Shown one piece after another: positions 28,641 to 39,515 of a DNA stretch of 64,000 nt. The stretch comes from Phymorhynchus buccinoides (taxonomy: Eukaryota; Mollusca; Gastropoda; Neogastropoda; Raphitomidae), in assembly GCA_017654935.2 (NCBI GenBank), contig CM065699.1, positions 12,265,332 through 12,329,331 on the forward strand, given 5' to 3'. Numbering within the stretch: the stretch's first letter is position 1; every line of letters starts with the position of its first letter. Under the pieces are notes generated by a model that saw only the letters and a list, made by a program, of their open reading frames with translations, had not been told where the DNA came from and did not search any database. The translations under genes were made by a program, and so were the position numbers.

Positions 28641-29012
28641 ATGATTGATGGAAAATGAGGCCGATGATAACGATGATGATGATGCTATGGAGTTCCGAAT
28701 CGGTCTGAGACTGCATGGCAGGGCTGTATTCTACGCTTCCTTTCATAATGATATCCCGGCGTTAACCAGGCCCGAGAACTACAGACACCTGCAGTGCTGG
28801 TCTTGCAATTAGAGCAACACTCTCAGAATCGCATCCGTTAAGAGGATGAAACTCGACTGTGTGGTTTCAGTCTTCCCATTGAGCCCATAGCCACTCACTC
28901 TGGGTAGGAGTCGGTCCAGGACCGAAAAAACCCTCGCCTCTGATGGGATTCGAACCCAAGACCTCCCAGCCAGTAATCCGCGACGTTAACCACTACACCA
29001 CACCATTCTTGT
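28641..29012 (-). mobile_element. tRNA-derived SINE, minus strand
   Basis: On the minus strand GTGTAGTGGTTAACGTCGC (A box) is followed by GGGTTCGAATCCC (B box), then a unique body, and ends in a GAT/ATC-type run near 28660-28680. The anticodon stem is not convincing, so it is not called as a tRNA. Confidence 0.65.
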
Positions 29013-29114
29013 ATCTTCTTCCTTTCCAGAGTTATGTGCATGTACAGTTTGTAGGGTGAGTGTTGGCCATTTTTAGAAAACACGTTTTTGACGTTCCTGG
29101 TTGTCCGTTGCATC

Positions 29115-29330
29115 TCAACTGACAAGAGGAGAGTGACTATTTTTTCGACTGCTCATGTATTGCTTTAACGGAAGAAACAGTGAATAAGCTCTAAAAATAG
29201 ACAAACACATGGCAGGCCACTTAGCAGTGAATGCCCTTGCATGTGGTGGGAGTGTAGAGTGATGTCTTGGGTGAATGTATTCACCCATGGTGCTGGAAGA
29301 GTTAAAGCACTTATTAGAGCATTTCTTCTT
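29115..29330 (-). repeat. Dispersed repeat, also near UBE2C
   Basis: Includes GTGGGAGTGTAGAGTGATGTC and the reverse of GTTGAGATGCAACGGAC. Related copies lie at about 35580-35755, 35890-36050 and, in opposite orientation, 39270-39515. Confidence 0.55.
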
Positions 29331-29524
29331 CTTCTTCTGCCAGTAATGTCCACCTGCCGTAACCAGCAATTACTGACATGTACTGGGGTTCAAAGAATTA
29401 TGCAGCGTGGGAAAAACAAAAACGAAAATAAACCTAGACAGATAAGAGGGTGTGCTCCTGGCTAGTCCGAGAACACCCAGCCGCACACGAAATTTAAAAA
29501 AAGAAGAAAAAAGGGGAGGTGGGT

Positions 29525-30060
29525 AGTGTTTTTAGTCAGGGAGCTTCAGCACCTTCGAGAGGAAGGAGCTGAGCGTGGGGGACTGGACTGTTTCTGATGG
29601 TAGGGAGTTCCAGTCGCGGACAGTTCGGGGGAAGAAAGAGTTGTTGCGGTAGTCGGTTCTAGCTGGGATTCTTTGAAGCTGCTTGTTGTGGTTTTGTCTT
29701 CTGCTGCTGGGGGGGGGGGGGGGGGGGGGGGGCATGGGTTTGAGGGCGCTGCATTTCACACAGGCCAGTCCATTTGTGATCTTGTAGATCATGGATAGCC
29801 TGGAAGCGCGGCGGCGCTCAGCCAGAGATGGCCATTGTAGCTGGTGGAGCATGGTGCTGACACTGGAAGTGTTTCTGTGTCTGTTTAGCACGTATCTTGC
29901 CGCCCTGCGTTGGACCTTCTCTAGGTCAGATATCTGCCTGTCGGTGTGTGGGTCCCATCATGCGCTTGCATATTCAAGAGTGGGCCTGACCATGGCTTTG
30001 TAGGCTAACTCCTTGGTAGCCATGGAGCTCACTTTCAGGTTTCTTCTTTAGAAGCCTAAA
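29525..30060 (-). mobile_element. LINE ORF2 C-terminal remnant, minus strand
   Basis: Minus-strand translation includes WPSLAERRRASRLSMIYKI and NNSFFPRTVRDWNSLPSETV, the C-terminal region of CR1/Jockey-like ORF2. It is closely related to the copy at 43085-43720. A poly-C (minus strand) run at about 29711-29732 interrupts the frame region. Confidence 0.75.
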
Positions 30061-31000
30061 GCTCTGTTGGCTTTTACAGACACTATTAAGATTATCCTTT
30101 ATATAAATGAAAGATAATATGTGAGAGAACATGAAAACACCCATAACTCAAAATTGACAAAAATTTAGATTTTTTAGTTTTTTGAGAAACTAGCCCAGTG
30201 ACTTAATATCCCTTTCATGGTGATGGGTCACAAATATTATGACCAGTGTAAGCATTAGAATAGAAACGATATCATTCTTATCAACCAGAAAACAGGTAAA
30301 AAGAAAAGAAAACAGACAAACACCTGACTGTTCAAGCTGGACTTATCTAAAATGACAGAGAGCCTAACATGCGCTTTCTGTGTTGTGTTGAAACGTGACT
30401 ATAGATTGAAATTGAAGAGAAGCTCGCATCTGTTTTCAGTTTCTTTGGACTGTGTTATTGGCGCTACAAGTAGTAAAGAAATAAAAAGTCCAGATAAAAA
30501 AACACCAAACCCCAACCCTTAAGCTTAATAACTTTCAACAAAAGAGAATCTAAGATCGTCATTATGTTGACCAGTATTTTGAGCATATCAAGTGACCAAT
30601 CAGAACCTGGAGATGTTTCAATGAGAAAAACAAAAAGAATTTGACTACCAAAGAAACCATATAAAATGCCACACGTTTCCAGATTTGTGATCCTAGTGCT
30701 TCTTTTTCTTCTTCTTCTTCATTTTGACGCCCAACTTCACATCATTTTAGTTTGAGTCGACATCTTTCAAATGAAATGCAGAATCTTCCACAAAAATCAC
30801 TTTGCCCCCACTACCATGCCTATGGAAGTTTTATCTTTCTCTATGCTGTACGAAAGACACCTCACCCCCACCCCACCCCCCACCCCAGTATCCCCTCTGG
30901 GAGACTACCATATTTGACAGACTTCAAGGTAATGCTTTTTTTCCAGAGACTGAGACCCGTGCGCCTTATAATGTGACTGATAATATAGTAAGAAAATAAA
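30061..31000. other. Non-coding flank left of the gap
   Basis: AT-rich sequence with no recognised exon. 30903-31000 is a fragment of the GGACTATAAGGCGCA element, cut off by the gap. Confidence 0.5.
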
Positions 31001-31500
31001 NNNNNNNNNNNNNNNNNNNNNNNNNNNNNNNNNNNNNNNNNNNNNNNNNNNNNNNNNNNNNNNNNNNNNNNNNNNNNNNNNNNNNNNNNNNNNNNNNNNN
31101 NNNNNNNNNNNNNNNNNNNNNNNNNNNNNNNNNNNNNNNNNNNNNNNNNNNNNNNNNNNNNNNNNNNNNNNNNNNNNNNNNNNNNNNNNNNNNNNNNNNN
31201 NNNNNNNNNNNNNNNNNNNNNNNNNNNNNNNNNNNNNNNNNNNNNNNNNNNNNNNNNNNNNNNNNNNNNNNNNNNNNNNNNNNNNNNNNNNNNNNNNNNN
31301 NNNNNNNNNNNNNNNNNNNNNNNNNNNNNNNNNNNNNNNNNNNNNNNNNNNNNNNNNNNNNNNNNNNNNNNNNNNNNNNNNNNNNNNNNNNNNNNNNNNN
31401 NNNNNNNNNNNNNNNNNNNNNNNNNNNNNNNNNNNNNNNNNNNNNNNNNNNNNNNNNNNNNNNNNNNNNNNNNNNNNNNNNNNNNNNNNNNNNNNNNNNN
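31001..31500. other. Assembly gap of 500 N
   Basis: Exactly 500 N, the usual arbitrary size for a gap of unknown length. The missing ANO10 exons could lie here. Confidence 1.
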
Positions 31501-31553
31501 GATAAAAACAAAGACATTAAAATGTTACGAGTCCACTCCACAGACCATGCAAC

Positions 31554-31787
31554 AGCCAACGTCGCATTTTAGCACCACAATGGTTTAACACCCACGTCAC
31601 TAAAAGGCATCAAATCAGGGCCTGTTGTCCAAAGACCCTATTTTCTTAATTTTGGGAGGTAAGAATAGGCCTAATGTTATATATGTCACAGAGGAATTAG
31701 CAATATTACAGATATTCTTTTTTCACTACCCAGTTAAACTTAATGGTATTTTTTGGCTGAAAAATGGCTGGCGTCGAAAGGGATTAA
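31554..31787. mobile_element. TTAA-type MITE, partial
   Basis: Shares AACGTCGCATTTTAGCACCA and TGGCTGAAAAATGGCTGGCG with the copies at 33182, 57394, 58874 and 61602. Its left end is degraded. Confidence 0.65.
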
Positions 31788-31917
31788 AGTTACATTCATA
31801 TTTTAATAAGTTCTTTTTTTTTTATGCTAACTGAACTTTCCTTGATGATAATGACAATTACTAAGATGTGCTTTGCAATCTTTTCAAAGCAAAAGAACCA
31901 ATTTCTTGTCTATCTTT

Positions 31918-32698
31918 ACATGGGTGCTACTCCTAAAAATGAAAAATACTGAAAGGCCGGGGTCCAGGGGCCGCCCAGTTTGGGGGTTCAGGGGCCCCCC
32001 TGAAGCTGAAGCAAAAATGCAATTGCAGAGATCGTTTCCATAGCTCTCCTGCAATCTGGGAATGGGTGAGGAACAGATTACGATTTGACATCATTGGCAG
32101 ACGACAGTTGACACTTTGTAAAGTGACTGTCTAAGCTGCAGAGACATGACAAGTCACATTACCTTTTTACAAGAAATACAAAAGATCTATGGTTAAAATC
32201 ATATTTTCATGACTTAAGATTTGTACTGACATTTCAGAAACACAACTATAAAGTTATAAAGCCGTTCAAATAGAAGATAATAATTAGATCATAAGTGAAA
32301 TACGATGTCAGTGGATCCAAACATGACTCTCAATTGAGTTTTTCTAAGCAACATTTTTAACATATTCATACATTTAACATCATAAATATCATTTGGTGAA
32401 TTGAAATATAGTTGTAACTTACCTTTCTGTGAAGTTTGTAGCTTTCATGACACAAAATTCATGCTGATAATGTTGAATTTAATTCAAATAAGTATGTGTG
32501 AATATGACTCGGCCGCCATTTTTGTTATTGTATTTTCACTTCCGGTGGTTGGAAGACCCAGATTCAAAATGCCCCCAACCACAGTTAACAGATCAACTTT
32601 TTTTGGGGGGACAAAATTTTAAAAATACGGAATTTCCGTCTCAGCAGAAAACTTAATTTACGGATTTCGGTTTATACGGAAGGTAGTAGCACCCATGT
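31918..32698. mobile_element. 0.78-kb element with ACATGGGTGCTACT inverted ends
   Basis: ACATGGGTGCTACT at 31918-31931 pairs perfectly with AGTAGCACCCATGT at 32685-32698. No coding region was recognised. A GGGGTCCAGGGGCCGCCC stretch resembles sequence near 38185-38205. Confidence 0.6.
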
Positions 32699-33016
32699 CT
32701 CTATAATAAGTGAAGACGCTGCCTATATAATCCAGTGTTCTGGAGAGAACATTGTATTGCATACATAATAACCTATAAGGTCAAACACGTGAACAACAAC
32801 AATACTTAGTCTCAGACAGATGCTCAATCGATTAACCCTGACATTTCGCTTGCATCCTTTCTTCAACACATTACATCAAAACATGTTGTTAGATTCAAAA
32901 GAATAAGATAAGGCTGTAATAATGTAAATGAACTACTTCAAGGTAGGTTTACAAAACTGGGAATGTTTTGACGGAGTGAGGGAAACTGATTTATGCCATA
33001 GAAAGGAAAAGAATAA

Positions 33017-33441
33017 ACAGCGGAACCTCCCTTATAAGACCTCATTTGGGATGATTTTTAAAGGTCTTATATTAGTTATAAGGGAGGGGTCTTATAAGGG
33101 AGGGTTTTGTAAGGGAGGTAATTTTAATACTTATAAAGAAGGACAATGTCTCAGAAAAGTAGTCTTACAATGGGAGGTCTATTAACCCTTTCACAGCCAA
33201 AGTCGCATTTTAGCACCACAGTGATTTAACACCTATGTCACTAAAAGGCATCAAATTGGGGTCTATCATCCAAAGACCCTATTGCCTTAGTTTTGGGAAG
33301 TAAGGATAGACCTTATTTTATATATGTCACAGAAGAATCCCCAATACTGCAGATGCATTTTGTTCTCTACCCAGGTAATTTTAATGGGAATTTTTGGCTG
33401 AAATGTGGCTGGCGGTGAAAGGTTTAAGGGAGGTTCCGCTG
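33017..33441. mobile_element. CCTCCCTTATAAG element split by a TTAA MITE
   Basis: Outer ends CAGCGGAACCTCCCTT (33017-33032) and AAGGGAGGTTCCGCTG (33426-33441) are exact complements. A TTAA-type MITE (33182-33427) lies inside. Confidence 0.75.
33182..33427. mobile_element. TTAA-type MITE nested in another element
   Basis: Flanked by TTAA, with ends CCCTTTCACAGCC and GGCGGTGAAAGG. It is about 240 bp and non-coding. TTAA target duplication is typical of piggyBac-type transposition. Confidence 0.7.
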
Positions 33442-33635
33442 AATAGAATAAGACACAAGGAGGTGCTTTTCAACAGGAGAGTTAACTGACAAGATTCACC
33501 GACGGCTGTGCACAACACATACAAAAAGCTGTACATTGTGATCTGCAGAGTTAACACACACAGATTTTCAAACCCACTTTAACAAACACAATAAACAATC
33601 ACAAGTGAGGCAGAAAGACGGAGGGGAGGAGCACG

Positions 33636-33754
33636 TCAGGACTGTTTGCTGCGCACTTCCTGTTCGTACTTTTGGTGCAGCAGCTTTTTGTATGCCTCCT
33701 GGTTGGCCCATAATTCTGCTGCATGCGAATTCAGGGGGCTGTCGTTGTTGGGTT
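33636..33754 (-). CDS. UBE2C: UBE2C last exon
   Basis: Acceptor TTTGTTGCAG on the minus strand. Encodes [18 protein letters not shown] and [15 protein letters not shown], then TGA at 33638-33636. Confidence 0.92.
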
Positions 33755-36700
33755 CTGCAACAAAGCATGCATCAACACTTATTGAGCATAATAACCATTT
33801 GCAATCCACAATTTTGGCAGTTTAAAATCTCTCTTACTGGCGATTTTCTGCCTTGGCATAAGGCTGTGCCAGACCAATTCACATAAGCTAGAACACCAAG
33901 GCTACATCAAAATGTTATGTTCTGCATAGTTAAGCGGGGATTGTCTTTAGCCATCAGGCAAGCTCCTAGCATAACATCATCAGTCTCCAAAATCCCCCAG
34001 AAGACGTAGTGTGGCTGCCCACATGGCGGGGTAATCAAAAACGGTCACACGCAATGTTCTCATCCGTAGCTGAAGCACTTGTACCGCAGTGTTCAAGTGC
34101 TTCGGCTGTTGGGATGATCTAATCAACCGGAACAGGCGGCAGAAAATCATTTTCTGAACATGGCGACCTTTTCCCCAGGACGAATACGAATGTGACGGTA
34201 GGCATCTGATCTCTAGGCTAGTAGAAAGAGTGGTGTGAAAAGTGAAATCAGACAACTGTTCTAAATTTCTCTGTCTTCTTCTGCGTGCCCAGGCCTTGTG
34301 GCCATAATAATGGGTGAGGCACATATCATATGTCATATGTATCCGGTTTTCAGTTTTCACTGATCTCTTCATTGCATTCAGCCAACACATTCTGATTTCG
34401 GAGGAGCTCAAAGAAGAATATTATTTGGAATAAAAAAAATTTAAGGCAAAAAAAAAGGGGCCAATAACTAGTCAGAAAAACAGTAGGTGGTATTAAGAAA
34501 AGGAACAGACAGAATAAAAGAGAGTGATATATTACTGAAAGCTGCTAGCACAGAACTTCCAGGAGCTGGAGGAAGTATTTGTACAAAATACCCCCTTATA
34601 GTCCGTAAAATATGGTACTCAAAAAGAGTAGACAGGCATGAAAGTGGATGGAGATCAAAAAAGAGGAGGGGAGGGGGGGTGGGGGCGCTACGCGACGTTC
34701 CCAAAAACAATTCACAAAACACCTACCTCACGTCACAACTTTTATTCAGCGAGGAGAGGGTCCGAACATTTCGTCGGCTCAAATAGCCTTCCACACATTT
34801 TCAGCTAACATCGCTACTTTTGTTCAGCGAGAGCTACTCATCTCGCCTTCCTTCACACAACTTTGAATCGAGTGAGCTAAAGCGACTTCCGGTTAACCAG
34901 TTTGAGAATTGCCAAATACAGACATGTAGATATACGAATACGGCAAGATCGGTCCTTTACGCAGAATTTTTTTTTTTCAACGGAAGTTTCGAAAAATTCC
35001 CGCGGATTTTCTGCGAAAAATGGAACTCTTTCATGCCTGAGTAGAGTAAACAGGTCTGCCCCCCGCCCCCCAATATCCCCATGGAATTCTCTCCGTATCA
35101 CGCACGATAAACGACAGATGTGACCCACCTCCCAGCAAGCTCTGTATGGACAGCAGGACGGTGCGCACGTCGTACAGGGCCGACCACTTCTCCTTGAGGA
35201 TGTCCAGGCAGATGTTGCCGTGGCTGTCCACGTTGGGGTGGTAGCAGGGCGTGCTGAACTTCACCGTCATGGCCTGGTAGGGGTACCCGCTGGGGAACTC
35301 CAGCACCAGCTTGTACTGGAGACCCTCGTACACCTTCATTGATACAAAACACACCACTTTAACGTACAACTACAAGTCAAGGAGTAGTAGTGGTGAACTT
35401 CACCGTCATGGACTGGTAGGGGTACCTGCTGGGGAACTCCAGCCAGCACTAGCTTGTACTGGAGACCCTCGTACACCTTGAGGGGGGGGGGGGGGGGGAT
35501 AGCACAAAACGCATAGCACTTTAATTCTTCTAGCGCTATGTATCTCTAAAACTTTTAAGCAATCTTCTTGAAATTTTGGTTGTCCGTTGCATCTCAACCG
35601 ACAATATGGAAGTCATTATTTGTTTGAGTGTGCATGCATTGCTTTAACGCTCTAAAAAACAAACATATGGCAGGGTGCTTGGCAGTGGGTGTTGTATTTG
35701 GTGGAAGTGTAAAGTGATGTCTTAGGTGAATACATCCGCCCCTGGTACCTTAGACACAAAAAAGAGTTAATGTACAGCACTAGCTTGTACTGCACACCCC
35801 TCGTACACCTTGGGGGGGGGGGGGGGGGGATAGCACAAAACGCATAGGCACTTTAATTCTTCTAGCGCTATGTATTTTTGGTCGTTCTTGTTGGTTGTCC
35901 GTTGCATCTCAACCGACAACATGCATTGCTTTAACGCTCTAAAAAACAAACATATGGCAGGGTGCTTGGCAGTGGGTGTTGTATTTGGTGGAAGTGTAAA
36001 GTGATGTCTTAGGTGAATACATCCGCCCGTGGTACTAGAAGAGTTAATGTACTTGTTCAAAGTCAAAAGCCATTATTACGTCCAATGCTCTTTTGTTGTG
36101 GCTATGGAATTTTGGATATTATACGTTATCTAGATCTAGCCTTCGAATATTGGCTTTGGTTGGAACTCTCGAAGTTTTTATCGCAACTCAGCCTGCGGCT
36201 TAGTTTTTATCGCAACTCAACCAAAACCAATATTCGAAGGCCAGATCTAGATGACATATATATCTCAACGGTTTCAAATGCAGTTTATAGTTATTGAAAC
36301 GAAATACTAAGCTAGATCTACTGCCTGCATTGCAAGCACAGGCCCACTGACGTTCTCATCTGCATGTTCATGCGCAACAAAATTAAGTTCCACTAATTCT
36401 GAGAAGTTTTCAAATATTTATGTTTGGTGTTATTATACTGTTAATAGTTGTTTTTTGCGTATTTTTTCGTCATCTGAAATTGTCGCAAAACGCTTCATTT
36501 TGCCAGTTTTGGTCGTCTGCTTTCGTTGACATCCAATGCGATTGTATCCTTCCGCGAAGCTCAGAAGCGAATATAACGTTATATGACTTACTGTTATCTC
36601 GACCTGCGGTCACATGGGTCAAAGAAGGAGGCGTCGAGATATTAATTTTTTTTTTCAAATTCTATCTAGGTACTCAAGTTTACAAATACAAGTCAAAGAC

Positions 36701-38705
36701 CTTTTTTTTCTTAAGGTCCAAATTTATGCTCTTTGTTGCAGCTATAGGTTTTTTTTAATTCTTTTTTTCAAATCCTATCTTGGATTGGACTAAATACCTA
36801 CAAAACTGGCCATAAGCTAAAATCAATATTATTAACAGTTCAAAAGCCATTATTCTGCCGAAGATCAATTCATTCATTCAAACGAAGCATACACACACAC
36901 ACACACTCATGACAAATCAGAAGATTTTATGTTACTGGTTAGTTCTAATATAGTAGTAGTGCAAACTATTATTTATAATCAAAACTTGTTTTTCTTTTAA
37001 ATAAAAAAAAACCAAAATGGTTCATTATCTTTCAGCATAATTGTGGTGGTTTTTTTAAAAACACTAAAAAACAAGAAGTATTTGGAATTTCAGAACACAA
37101 AAACACAAGCATATATATGCATTCGGAGGCCAAGTATTGCACAGATTCTCCTTCAGCTTCTTCAAAACAAAACAAAAAAGCAAGGGCAATAGCTCAAATT
37201 AATAAATTAATTTAAAAATTGAATAAGTTATTTGTTTTCACCCGGAAATACCATATTATGAAAGAAAGGCCACCATGACTTGTTTACAAGCAATGAGCGA
37301 ACAAAAAGAAAACAGACTGAATCAGTGACTGCTCAGTGAACGTACAGTTCCTTTGGCACCTTCGATCGTGCCGACCCACTTGAACAAATTGTCCCCCTCA
37401 GGAAACGCTGTCACACCAGGATCAGCCGACATCTGAAAACATTTAATTAGAAGTCTAATAAAATACCAAATCTTACATATATTTATGACTAAAATCACAC
37501 ACAAATACCGTGTCTTAAGTTAAGAGAGTACAGGTAGTCCTCAAACTACAATAAAGTTTACTACAAGCTCAATCTATAGCGAATGGATAGTAAAAAGTAA
37601 TAATTATAACACAGGGTTCCCAGGGCTTTCAGCTATCCCCAAGTAAGGACCTGTAGGCCAAAGGATAATGTCCATCTTTTAGCCAACGATCTTGAAAGGA
37701 ACACTTTCCCAGCATTGTGAACAATGTCTAAGCAGATACAAAAACTATGGCTGACACAGATATACGCGTTTTTCTTCTTCGTAAAACGACACCAGGATAA
37801 AGAACGAGATTTCAGTCCAATTTCTCTTGACAACTCGAGGTGCATCGTTCGTCTGCTAAGCGGTCAGTTGAAACGGGAAGGTGGGGGAGGGGGGTAAGGT
37901 GGAGTAGGTGCTGAGCGTAAAAGTGCTGCTTCTGCGATCTATTTTGAGTATGGTCTTGCTGCTCAGGGCAGTTTTTGGCAGCTGTCAGGACTTGTAAGGA
38001 CCTTGAAGTGAATGTAAGCACTTGTAAGGCCTTACTTGGAGATTTCAATTGGTAAAGACTTATAAGGACTGGTAAGGCCCCTATGAACCCTGTTATAACT
38101 ATACTCATTACATATGATAAAATGATTCATCAGGCATGGTACTTTTTATTGGTAGTGGGGGCAAAGTGGTTTTCAAGGAAAATAGCCTGGGGTCCAGGGG
38201 GCCGAAGAAAATTCAATAAATGAGTGAAATTTTCACTTTTTTTTTATGCCATTTCAATGCATTTTTTAAAATAATTTTGTTTCAAACTGTTTTGCGGTCT
38301 ACCATGCCTGTTAACTGAAATCCAAAAATCAGTGCCCATAGTTTAAAAACCTTTGGCATTATACCCATATAATCATTTGTGGTCAGCATGACCGGAGAAA
38401 AGCAGTAGGAGACACTATACTACCTGCGCTATACATTACAATGAGAAGCTTGTGCTCCACAGTTGCAGTAGAATGTGTGTCTGCCTCAGGTGGGCAGAGT
38501 GTGTCTATGTGTGTGAGCAATGAGGGCAAAGCAAAACAAGCTCACAAAGCACCCAGTATTTAAAAAAAAAATGTTTTTATAAAACTACAAATCAAATTTG
38601 TTTATTCAACATTAATTTCAATAATTATAATTTATATAAAACTTTTTTTTTCTTCTAAAAATTAAAAAAATACAAACCATAAGTGTCCGCAGCTCTTTTT
38701 GTAGT
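33636..38705 (-). CDS. UBE2C: Ubiquitin-conjugating enzyme E2 C, 5' incomplete
   Basis: Four minus-strand exons join in frame: 38705-38678, 37432-37346, 35333-35129 and 33754-33636. They give about 146 residues ending in KQS and a stop. The order matches UBE2C (UbcH10): [44 protein letters not shown], the HPN motif in [11 protein letters not shown], the catalytic cysteine in [26 protein letters not shown] and [18 protein letters not shown]2C loads ubiquitin for the anaphase-promoting complex and drives mitotic exit. Visible length is near the 147 residues expected after the variable N-terminus. The first exon (start codon to KR) was not found upstream. The gene is transcribed away from CDK10. 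Partial copies of the exon at 35129-35333 lie just upstream. Confidence 0.93.
33960..34255 (-). repeat. Unclassified repeat in UBE2C intron
   Basis: The minus strand holds a palindromic AAGCACTTGAACACTGC / GTACAAGTGCTTC pair (about 34070-34105). It could be a SINE body; no tRNA head was found. Confidence 0.3.
34260..34620 (-). mobile_element. Composite SINE copy, minus strand
   Basis: Carries GGCCTTGTGGCCATAATAAT, CACATTCTGATTTCGGAGGA, and then the reverse of the CTTCTGGAAGTTCTGTGCT segment. A GGACTATAAGG-type fragment follows at 34575-34615. Confidence 0.6.
35129..35333 (-). CDS. UBE2C: UBE2C catalytic exon
   Basis: Encodes [13 protein letters not shown] through LLSIQSLLG, with HPN and the active-site Cys in NICLDIL. 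It starts in phase 0 and ends in phase 1 before GTGGGT. The acceptor is TATCAATGAAG, with a weak pyrimidine tract. Confidence 0.93.
35391..35498 (-). pseudogene. Partial copy of the UBE2C catalytic exon with poly-G
   Basis: About 87 bases repeat the 5' end of exon 35129-35333 ([11 protein letters not shown]...), but four extra bases break the frame and the 3' part and donor are missing. On the coding strand the copy follows a run of C and CTCAAG, in the position of an acceptor. Confidence 0.8.
35580..36050. repeat. Tandem copies of a dispersed repeat
   Basis: GTTGTCCGTTGCATCTCAAC...AACATATGGCAGGGTGCTTGG...GTGAATACATCCGCCC occurs at 35578-35755 and again at 35892-36040, as part of the duplication that carries the exon fragments. 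Confidence 0.75.
35770..35830 (-). pseudogene. Second, shorter UBE2C exon fragment with poly-G
   Basis: About 40 bases match the same exon start (TACAAGCTAGTGCTGTACA on the minus strand), again next to a C run and CCAAG. The sequence between the fragments (ATAGCACAAAACGCATAG..., 35499 on and 35830 on) is duplicated too. Confidence 0.7.
36125..36255. repeat. Palindrome with 36-base arms
   Basis: TATCTAGATCTAGCCTTCG...GGTTG pairs with CAACC...CGAAGGCCAGATCTAGAT. The loop carries a direct repeat AGTTTTTATCGCAACTCA. Probably a small fold-back element in a UBE2C intron. Confidence 0.7.
36256..37345. other. UBE2C intron, nothing recognised
   Basis: AT-rich intron sequence with a CA run at about 36890-36905. 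No exon or element recognised. Confidence 0.5.
37346..37432 (-). CDS. UBE2C: UBE2C exon with [10 protein letters not shown]
   Basis: 87 bases, phase 0 both sides: [19 protein letters not shown] and [10 protein letters not shown]. The ATG at its start is internal; family members have a longer N-terminus, and the exon at 38678-38705 supplies part of it. Confidence 0.92.
37433..38677. other. UBE2C intron
   Basis: Contains short repeated CTTGTAAGGAC-type motifs at 37985-38070 and a GGGGTCCAGGGGGCCG stretch near 38190 shared with the element at 31918-32698. No exon recognised. Confidence 0.45.
38678..38705 (-). CDS. UBE2C: UBE2C 28-base exon
   Basis: Between TTCTTTTTCAG and GTTTGTA. Encodes LQKELRTLM after one base of a split codon that would complete Arg, matching KRLQQELMTLM of the family. 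Confidence 0.8.
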
Positions 38706-38972
38706 CTGAAAAAGAATAAAACAGAAACTCATGTAACTTTGTAAGTAATTGTAACTAATTACATCAATATCAATATGAAATAAAACATGATCCAACAAAA
38801 TAGAAAATCTGACTTTTTTCTCCGGAAACATCCCCTGCTATCATAGCACCATATTCAGCAACACTGAAGTCTATATAATATATATTAATATTAATAATGT
38901 CTATTAATGAATGAGTTCAAACACAATTGTTTTCTCCAAGAACTGTAATCAGAAAGACAGTAAAAAAAAATT

Positions 38973-39210
38973 GATGGTTTGGAGTCAAAACGGACTATCT
39001 TTAGATAGTCCATTGACGTATTATTGGATGCATAATTGTATTACAAAAACTAATAACTTGTATCAAACAATGATTGCAGAAATAGAAGAAGGGGTTTTTG
39101 CTTTTTATATTTCAGCAGTCTTTTTTTTATGCAAGTTATTAGTTTTCGTAATCAATAATATGTCAATGGACGGACTATCTAAAGATAGTCCGTTTTGACT
39201 CCAAGCCATC
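38973..39210. mobile_element. Fold-back element, arms of about 85 bases
   Basis: GATGGTTTGGAGTCAAAAC at the left pairs with GTTTTGACTCCAAGCCATC at the right, and pairing continues inward through GGACTATCTTTAGATAGTCC (itself a palindrome) to ACTAATAACTTG / CAAGTTATTAGT. Confidence 0.85.
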
Positions 39211-39269
39211 GTGTTATTACTAAAACTGCGGAACAGCTTCAATAAAGAAACTGCACCAGCTGAGATAAT

Positions 39270-39515
39270 TCAGGCCTTTACTCTTCTACTAGTACCATGG
39301 GTGAATACATTCGCCCAGTGCAACACACTTCACTCCCACCAAAAGCAAAAACATTCACTGCCATTTGCCAACTGCCCTGCCGTGCATTTACAAACTTGTG
39401 CGTTTGATTACTTTCAGAGCTTATATTGAATGTCAGTGATTTTTCCGTTAAAGCAATGCATGCGCACAGGAAAAAATAGTTACTCCCTTCTTGTCAGTTG
39501 AGATGCAACGGACTT
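39270..39515 (+). repeat. Copy of the GTTGAGATGCAACGGAC repeat
   Basis: Same family as 29115-29330 and 35580-36050: ACCATGGGTGAATACATTCG near 39295 and GTCAGTTGAGATGCAACGGA near 39495. Confidence 0.6.

Noticed and set aside
28938..29012. Functional tRNA gene on the minus strand
   Set aside because: Boxes fit, but the acceptor stem does not pair well and a SINE body follows.
29030..29055. 26-base mini-exon of ANO10 (between CCTTTCCAG and GTGAGT)
   Set aside because: Splice signals are good, but the translation SYVHVQFV has no match to the ANO10 sequence that should follow and the length breaks the phase.
30966..31559. 197-codon minus-strand frame
   Set aside because: It reads through the 500 N and has no real content.
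33980..34411. 143-codon minus-strand frame
   Set aside because: It spans two unrelated repeats (a SINE and an unclassified repeat).
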